Source of the DNA: Ignavibacteria bacterium UBA4661
GTDB lineage: Bacteria > Bacteroidota > Ignavibacteria > Kapaibacteriales > UBA4661
Direction: 5' to 3'
NCBI GenBank assembly: GCA_002405405.1
Contig: DHLT01000278.1
Span: forward strand, 3,919-15,440
DNA: 11,522 nucleotides
Shown: positions 6,862 to 11,522 of the stretch, piece after piece
Layout: each line of letters opens with the position of its first letter
Numbering within the stretch: position 1 is the stretch's first letter
The notes under the pieces: model-generated
What the model saw: only the letters and a program-made list of their open reading frames with translations
Told to the model about the DNA's origin: nothing
Database searches by the model: none
Program-made: the position numbers and the translations under genes

Positions 6862-8061
6862 TTAACCGCGCCGCAAAAACTCTTTGATATTACGCGCTGC
6901 ATGACGAATGCGTTCTTCGTTTTCGATAAATGCAATGCGTACATACTCATCGCCATACGGACCGAAACCAATACCGGGGCTAACAGCAACATGGGCTTCG
7001 GCAATCAACCGACTGGCAAACTCCAAACTTCCGATACTACGGTAGGGCTCAGGAATGCGCGCCCATGCAAACATCGATGCTTTCGGTGCGGGAAATTCCC
7101 AACCGGCATGAGCAAAACTTTTCACGCACACCTGCATACGACGTTCATACATAGCTGACACCTCGCGTGCAAAGTCATCATGATTGTTAAGTGCTTCGAT
7201 TGCCGCAACTTGAATTGCCGTGTGCATACCATAATCGAAGTAACTTTTCATTTTGGCAAGAGCACCCACTAACCGTTCATTACCGCATACAAATCCTACG
7301 CGCCAGCCGGCCATATTATAACTTTTGGACAAGGTAAATGTTTCGACTGCAACATCTTTTGCACCTTCGACTTGCAAGATCGATGGCGTACGGTAATCGC
7401 CATAGCAAATATCAGCGTAGGCAATATCGCTAACGATATAGAAGCGTTCGCGTTTAGCAAGTGCAACCAACTCTTTATAAAAATCTAACCCAACGGTTGC
7501 CGTTGTCGGGTTATTCGGAAAATTCACGACTACAAATTTCGGTTTAGGTGTTGCTTCGCGAATAGCACGTGCCATACGCTCAAAAAAATCTTCCTCAAAA
7601 TTTTCGGTATAAGGTGACAACTCGACACGATTCACATTACCACCGGCTATAACCACACCATAGCTGTGAATTGGGTAGCTTGGGTCAGGTACGATCACCA
7701 AATCCCCGGGGTCGGTGATCGCCAAACAAAGATGTGCATAGCCATCTTTTGAACCAATCGTTGCTATCGCTTCAGTGTTTGGATTCAATTCTACATCATA
7801 TCGGCGCTTGTACCATTTTGTTATAGCACCACGCAAGTTTTGAATACCCTTTGATGCAGAATATCGGTGTGTTTTTGTGCGTTGCAAAACCTCGACTGCT
7901 TTATCAACTACCGATTGAGGAGGATCGCCATCGGGATTACCCATGCTGAGATCAATAACATCATTACCGGCATGACGTTCTTTCATTTTCAAATCATTGA
8001 TAATAGCAAAAACATAGGGCGGCAAACGCTTAATACGATTGAATTCTATTTCAGGAAACAT
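6862..8061 (-). CDS. alaC: Alanine aminotransferase, AlaC-like (PLP, fold type I)
   Basis: This 399-residue class I/II aminotransferase makes alanine from pyruvate and glutamate in the cytoplasm. The N-terminus (FNRIKRLPPYVF, 7-18) and the stretch IDLSMGNPDGDPP (36-48) are characteristic of E. coli AlaC, recalled from memory, and similarity continues along the whole chain. PLP residues are Lys246 (TLSKSYNMAGWR, Schiff base), Asp212 and Tyr215 (SDIAYADI), Asn184 (FPNNPT), and Arg375 (YVRIAF) for the substrate carboxylate. Length is that of the family and nothing is missing. Close relatives in other groups are annotated as LL-diaminopimelate or aspartate aminotransferases, but the AlaC signature is the better match. 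It lies 98 bp downstream of cinA on the same strand. A hairpin in the gap may limit read-through, so shared transcription is uncertain. Confidence 0.88.
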   Translation of the reverse strand: MFPEIEFNRIKRLPPYVFAIINDLKMKERHAGNDVIDLSMGNPDGDPPQSVVDKAVEVLQRTKTHRYSASKGIQNLRGAITKWYKRRYDVELNPNTEAIATIGSKDGYAHLCLAITDPGDLVIVPDPSYPIHSYGVVIAGGNVNRVELSPYTENFEEDFFERMARAIREATPKPKFVVVNFPNNPTTATVGLDFYKELVALAKRERFYIVSDIAYADICYGDYRTPSILQVEGAKDVAVETFTLSKSYNMAGWRVGFVCGNERLVGALAKMKSYFDYGMHTAIQVAAIEALNNHDDFAREVSAMYERRMQVCVKSFAHAGWEFPAPKASMFAWARIPEPYRSIGSLEFASRLIAEAHVAVSPGIGFGPYGDEYVRIAFIENEERIRHAARNIKEFLRRG

Positions 8062-8084
8062 ATTGTGACAAGAATATTATGGTG

Positions 8085-8113
8085 AAAAGAAAAATAAACA
8101 GCCTGCTCTGTTT
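8085..8113 (-). terminator. Weak terminator or attenuator between cinA and alaC
   Basis: AAACAG (8096-8101) and CTGTTT (8108-8113) form a 6-bp stem with a 6-base loop. On the minus strand the stem is followed by a T-rich tract (TTTATTTTTCTTTT). It could end cinA transcripts. It stands only about 24 bases before the alaC ATG, so it may instead act as a partial terminator within a cinA-alaC transcript. Confidence 0.5.
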
Positions 8114-8117
8114 CAAG

Positions 8118-8141
8118 TGTGTACACAGAACAAACATGTTT
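8118..8141. repeat. Two perfect 10-bp palindromes in the cinA-alaC gap
   Basis: TGTGTACACA (8118-8127) and AAACATGTTT (8132-8141) are each exact palindromes, four bases apart, just after the cinA stop codon. Such sites can bind dimeric regulators. They lie upstream of the alaC coding region, but no matching promoter boxes are clear, so function is unknown and chance is possible. Confidence 0.3.
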
Positions 8142-8159
8142 CTACTGTAACAAATATCG

Positions 8160-9422
8160 CTACATCAACACTTTTAGCAACAGAGAAAATGCCGTTGCCA
8201 CAGCCCGCTCACGATTGACTTGACGATCGACACCAAAAATAAATTTATGGGTGCGCGTTTCTTGTGGCGTTGCAACACTGATATATACCAATCCTACAGG
8301 TTTCGCTTCCGTGCCACCATCAGGTCCGGCAATACCCGTAATTGATATGCCGTATGTAGTTCCAAGTTTCTGACGAACATTCTGAGCAAGTTCAGACGCA
8401 CACTCTGCACTTACGGCACCATGCTCGGTCAGTGTTGAAAGTTGCACACTCAACAAGTCTTGTTTCGCTTGGTTACTATACACTTGCATTCCACCCATAA
8501 AATATGCCGAACTGCCTCGAACCTCTGTGAGTGCCGCCCCAAGCATACCGCCTGTACATGATTCAGCAACAGCAATAGTTGCATTCTGCTCTATCAATTT
8601 TTTTGCGACAGATTGCGCAAGTGTCTCACCCTCTTGACCATAAATAAACCGCTGTACACGCGATCGCAAGTATGTCTCAATACGTTCAACTTCGCTTTCA
8701 GCAGTATATCGATTTTCGGCTTTCACACTTACTCGCAAGCGCACTCCACTTGATGAAGGCAGAAATGCCAAAGTATTCGTTGCAGAATCACTTGACAAGA
8801 ACACATCCGGTTCACCAATCATATCGGCAAGAGTTGATTCAGGAATACTTGTTGTCAGCAGTGTTTTATGAAGTGTTATGGAAGAGTCTTTTGACAGAGC
8901 TTTTAAGCGAGGCAAAACATGACGCTCCATCAAATGTTTCATTTCATACGGCACACCGGGCATAGATACAAAAAATACTCCTACCTGCCCCGGCTTATCA
9001 GAAATCATCAGCATACCGGGGGCGGTACCCGTATCATTGTCAAGAACTTCGCACTTCGAGGGTTGTAGTGCTTGTCCACGGTTACGTTCTGTCAGTTCTC
9101 GATTCCGCGAGGCAAAAAAACCTTTCAAGCGTTGCAATGTGTGTTCGTGCAGAACAAGTGAATCATTAAAGTACTCAACGAATGCCGTCTTGGTACGATC
9201 ATCATGCGTTGGTCCTAAGCCACCAGTTATCAAGACAGCATCACTCATCGTACCCAAACGATCAAACTCTGTGAGAATCATAGGCAAGTCGTCACCTACT
9301 GTCGAATGTGCAACAATTGCACAGCCAATTCGTGAGCATTGCTCTGCTATCCACGCAGCATTCGTATTAACAATTTGCCCAATGCAAATTTCATCACCGA
9401 TCGTCAAAATTGCTATTCTCAT
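8160..9422 (-). CDS. cinA: CinA family nicotinamide-nucleotide amidohydrolase / ADP-ribose pyrophosphatase
   Basis: This 420-residue two-domain CinA is full length. The N-terminal molybdopterin-binding-like domain (about 1-170; GDEICIGQIVNTN 9-21, GGLGPTHDDRT 67-77, MPGVPYEM 154-161) is the COG1058 pyrophosphatase, which can hydrolyse ADP-ribose and similar nucleotides. The C-terminal PncC domain (about 265-420; AESCTGG 286-292, ITGIAGPDGG 361-370) deamidates nicotinamide mononucleotide in the pyridine nucleotide cycle. Both signature sets are intact. The ATG at 9422 is preceded by AGGAG at a rather long 12-base spacing. It is divergent from the DCC gene across about 97 bp and lies upstream of alaC on the same strand. 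The historical name 'competence-induced' should not be read as evidence for competence here. Confidence 0.92.
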   Translation of the reverse strand: MRIAILTIGDEICIGQIVNTNAAWIAEQCSRIGCAIVAHSTVGDDLPMILTEFDRLGTMSDAVLITGGLGPTHDDRTKTAFVEYFNDSLVLHEHTLQRLKGFFASRNRELTERNRGQALQPSKCEVLDNDTGTAPGMLMISDKPGQVGVFFVSMPGVPYEMKHLMERHVLPRLKALSKDSSITLHKTLLTTSIPESTLADMIGEPDVFLSSDSATNTLAFLPSSSGVRLRVSVKAENRYTAESEVERIETYLRSRVQRFIYGQEGETLAQSVAKKLIEQNATIAVAESCTGGMLGAALTEVRGSSAYFMGGMQVYSNQAKQDLLSVQLSTLTEHGAVSAECASELAQNVRQKLGTTYGISITGIAGPDGGTEAKPVGLVYISVATPQETRTHKFIFGVDRQVNRERAVATAFSLLLKVLM

Positions 9423-9451
9423 CGTTCTTATTTGCTCCTATGGTTGTAGTT

Positions 9452-9481
9452 TTGACTTTGATTTCAGATATGCTGTATAAG
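9452..9481 (+). promoter_or_regulatory. Candidate promoter for the DCC-family gene
   Basis: TTGACT (9452-9457) and TATAAG (9476-9481) are separated by 18 bases and resemble the housekeeping consensus. The predicted start near 9488 gives a leader of about 30 bases to the GTG at 9520. It lies in the divergent gap with cinA. Confidence 0.4.
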
Positions 9482-9519
9482 CAGTCATCATCATTACTCA
9501 CTTTCTCTTGAGAAGAAAC

Positions 9520-9957
9520 GTGTCGAATTTAACGAGTTCTAACGAACAATATCATTCAACCCCCAATACGATTGTTTTTTTTGATGGTATCTGCCATTTC
9601 AGTAATGACATTGTTACCATGTTAATGACACACGACAAGCACCAAATATTGCGCTATGCACCACTTCAAGGCGAAACATACGCTGCCCTCCGAGAAAGAA
9701 TACCAAGTCTGCCAAGTAGTATCGATACAATTATTGTGTATCACGACGGAAATATATGGATGAAATCCTCCGCTGTCTTTAAGATAGCGCATTTGCTTGG
9801 TGGTGCATGGAAATTAGCACTCATAGGACAAATCATACAACGTTTTTTTCGGGATGCTACTTACGACATCATTGCCCGCCACCGCTACTTATGGTTTGGT
9901 AAATATGATACTTGTCGCGTACCAACACCCGCTGAGAAACAACTCTTTCTTCCTTAA
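9520..9957 (+). CDS. DCC-family (DUF393) thiol-disulfide oxidoreductase-like protein, CxxS variant
   Basis: This 145-residue protein has the DUF393/DCC layout. VFFDGICHFSN (18-28 onward) near the N-terminus stands for the usual DGVCNLCN, with conserved Asp22. A PLQG follows about 30 residues later, and the C-terminal RHRYLWFGKYDTCRVPTP resembles the family's end motif. The family is thioredoxin-like and predicted to act in disulfide exchange; substrates are poorly known. The second cysteine is replaced by serine (Cys25-His-Phe-Ser28). Only the Cys in DTCRVP near the C-terminus remains as a possible partner. No ATG fits the start. GTG at 9520, preceded by AGAAG at four bases, is preferred over TTG at 9508, and an in-frame stop at 9478 limits any extension. 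It is a single-gene unit, divergent from cinA. Confidence 0.82.
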   Translation: MSNLTSSNEQYHSTPNTIVFFDGICHFSNDIVTMLMTHDKHQILRYAPLQGETYAALRERIPSLPSSIDTIIVYHDGNIWMKSSAVFKIAHLLGGAWKLALIGQIIQRFFRDATYDIIARHRYLWFGKYDTCRVPTPAEKQLFLP

Positions 9958-10157
9958 TATGTTTATCTGAGGCATTTTCTCTGCGCAAAGACAGTCTTCT
10001 ACATTACCACAACATCACAGAAAATATTACCTTTTCAAAACACCAACGATATCAGGGCATATTACGAATTCGTTAATCATTTTGTAGATAACAAGCATGA
10101 TAATTTTGCAGTCATAACAGTCTATGTTAGATACAAAATTTAGGGGAATCATTATAT
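9958..10157. other. Intergenic spacer before the chemoreceptor
   Basis: No gene is seen on either strand. A 10-bp palindrome, ACGAATTCGT, lies at 10064-10073. TTGCAG at 10106-10111 could be a -35 box, but no good -10 box stands at 16-18 bases from it. I see no flagellar sigma28 promoter and no clear terminator for the DCC gene. A ribosome site, AGGGGA (10142-10147), precedes the next ATG by ten bases. Confidence 0.4.
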
Positions 10158-11522
10158 ATGACTACTACATCACACCTCGACTCTGCACCTACGCTACAGC
10201 AGCAGTCTCAAGAAGATCCTAGTTATACTTCAACAACGGTCTATGCGCAAATTATGCGCCTAGCAGGAGTTATTTTATGCATTTGCGCACTCTTGCAAGG
10301 AATTAATGCTATTGGTACATGGCTATTGAGTAACCGATCAATAGCACAAAACATCAATGCAACGCTTCAACAAACAAACCTTGCTGAAACAGACTTTTAC
10401 AGCTCGCGAGATACGCTGGCGCTTGCTACTGTACCAAAACTTCTTATGCAGACACAAGCACTGTGTAATTCTCTTTCTTCATCTGCACTTAATGATACTG
10501 TGATCTCTCTTCGCAAAGAGTATGAAAATACCTTTGAAGCATTAGCTTATGCTATGAAGCAGCGAGGCCTGAATGAAAATATTGGTGCTGAAGGTACCTT
10601 TCGCAAAGCAGCACATCATATGCAAACACTGATCGAAAAAAGCGAAAATCGAGATTTATTGATTTGGCTTTTGACAACACGCCGATACGAGAAAGATTAT
10701 CTTCTTCGTAAAAAAGATAGCTATATCAACGATGTGCAAAAAACCGTTGAGGCAATGCGTACTTCTATTATCGCATCACGTTTGAATGCAAGTACCAAAG
10801 ATACTCTGTTGTCAGCAACTACATTATATCTCGAAAATTTTCAAACACTTGTGCATGCACTCAAAAAAGCCGACAGCCACCACAAAACACTGCGCGGGCT
10901 CTCTGCGCGCTTAGAGAAAGCATCTTTCGACTTAGTAATCCAAGCGGAGGGACAAAGTACACTGGCAAAGTATGTAACATGGAGCTTATGTATTGTTGCA
11001 ATACTTATTGGTATTGTCATTGCACGCCGCATTGCAAAGACATTGACCCAACCTATTCGTACCCTTGACTCTATTGCACAATCGTTCACGCGCACCGATA
11101 GCAGTTCGTTAGCTGTTTCTGAGCACGGTGAATTATTGACAACGATCAGCAAAGAAAACAATGAAATTGGTAATCTTGCCGGTTCATTTTCTAGAATGCT
11201 GACTACGATACAAAAAGCTCATTCCACACTCCGCACGGAAAAAGAGTCTGTCGAACATCGCATACGCTTGGCAGTCGAAGAGTCAGAACATAAATCAGAA
11301 TATTTAGCCGGACGTGTTGAAGAGCTTCTTGCCGTCATTGCAGAGTTTCGCAGTGGTAATGTTGCGATTCGTATTCATGAGAAATCGGCAGATAATGATG
11401 CCTTACTACAAAAACTTTTTTCTGCACTAAATACGGCATTAGAGCGTGTTGATGATGCACTTGCACAAGTGCGCAACGAAAGTATAAGTATTGATCATGC
11501 TGTGTATTCCTTGACGCAATCT
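10158..11522 (+). CDS. Methyl-accepting chemotaxis protein, HBM-like sensor (3' end outside window)
   Basis: The frame is open for 455 codons from an ATG with a good AGGGGA ribosome site to the window edge. Residues 1-32 are a polar, Gln-rich cytoplasmic start. Transmembrane helix 1 lies at about 33-57, an alpha-helical periplasmic domain at about 58-270, and transmembrane helix 2 at about 273-290. A HAMP domain follows (about 291-355; QPIRTLDSIAQSF and NEIGNLAGSF). The periplasmic motif RRYEKDYLLRKKDSY (175-189) matches the helical bimodular (HBM) domain of receptors such as McpS, which bind small organic acids. A second HAMP-like unit (381-430, YLAGRVEELLAVIAEFRSGN) leads into the signalling coiled coil. 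That module is typical of FCB-type chemoreceptors. The conserved hairpin tip and methylation sites would lie beyond the window, so a hybrid histidine kinase cannot be fully excluded. Confidence 0.82.
   Translation, partial: MTTTSHLDSAPTLQQQSQEDPSYTSTTVYAQIMRLAGVILCICALLQGINAIGTWLLSNRSIAQNINATLQQTNLAETDFYSSRDTLALATVPKLLMQTQALCNSLSSSALNDTVISLRKEYENTFEALAYAMKQRGLNENIGAEGTFRKAAHHMQTLIEKSENRDLLIWLLTTRRYEKDYLLRKKDSYINDVQKTVEAMRTSIIASRLNASTKDTLLSATTLYLENFQTLVHALKKADSHHKTLRGLSARLEKASFDLVIQAEGQSTLAKYVTWSLCIVAILIGIVIARRIAKTLTQPIRTLDSIAQSFTRTDSSSLAVSEHGELLTTISKENNEIGNLAGSFSRMLTTIQKAHSTLRTEKESVEHRIRLAVEESEHKSEYLAGRVEELLAVIAEFRSGNVAIRIHEKSADNDALLQKLFSALNTALERVDDALAQVRNESISIDHAVYSLTQS

Noticed and set aside
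9037..9480. Plus-strand open frame of 147 codons opposite cinA
   Set aside because: It lies entirely antisense to the well-supported cinA N-terminal domain, with low-complexity Ser/Arg composition.
1..11522. CRISPR array, tRNA, rRNA or insertion sequence
   Set aside because: No regularly spaced direct repeats, no cloverleaf-like GTTCRANNC segment in gene gaps, no transposase and no terminal inverted repeats were seen.

Overview
The window is an ordinary-looking chromosomal segment of a Gram-negative bacterium. It is AT-leaning, with tightly packed genes that use the standard code. A cytoplasmic-membrane PgpH-type HD phosphodiesterase, a NamZ/DUF1343 muramidase, a DCC-family protein and a chemoreceptor occur together. 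Their sequence style points to the Bacteroidota/Chlorobiota (FCB) group, perhaps an Ignavibacteria- or Kapabacteria-like lineage. This placement is inferred from family resemblance only; there is no rRNA or marker-gene comparison in the window.

Layout. Bases 1-200 hold the possible tail of an upstream gene and a doubtful short ORF. A small minus-strand orphan gene (200-472) follows; its pattern recalls a FAIM1-type beta-sandwich. About 270 bases without a gene contain several inverted repeats, ending in a perfect 11-bp terminator stem (741-768). A minus-strand operon then runs from 5280 down to 791: pgpH (c-di-AMP phosphodiesterase family), xerD (chromosome dimer resolution recombinase) and a namZ-like muramidase. 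The spacing is 15 bp, then a 4-bp ATGA overlap. A membrane-bound metallophosphoesterase is transcribed divergently (5475-6776), with a candidate overlapping divergent promoter between the two units. It converges on an alaC-like alanine aminotransferase (6862-8061, minus), with a shared terminator between them. cinA (8160-9422, minus) lies upstream of alaC in the same direction, separated by a weak terminator or attenuator hairpin and two short palindromes. Divergent from cinA is a DCC/DUF393 protein (9520-9957) that has lost the second cysteine of its motif. After a 200-base spacer, a chemoreceptor with an HBM-like sensor domain starts at 10158 and runs off the window end.

How the genes fit together. 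Most are housekeeping: c-di-AMP turnover and peptidoglycan recycling share an operon with a Xer recombinase, a plausible envelope/cell-division theme. Alanine synthesis and NAD/nucleotide repair (CinA) stand beside it. The chemoreceptor starts a separate sensory unit.

I found no CRISPR array, tRNA, rRNA, insertion sequence, prophage or recognisable defence system, and nothing that convincingly amounts to an undescribed multi-gene system. The most interesting leads are the FAIM1-like orphan, the CxxS DCC protein, the metallophosphoesterase with an internal twin-arginine motif, and the NamZ variant motif.
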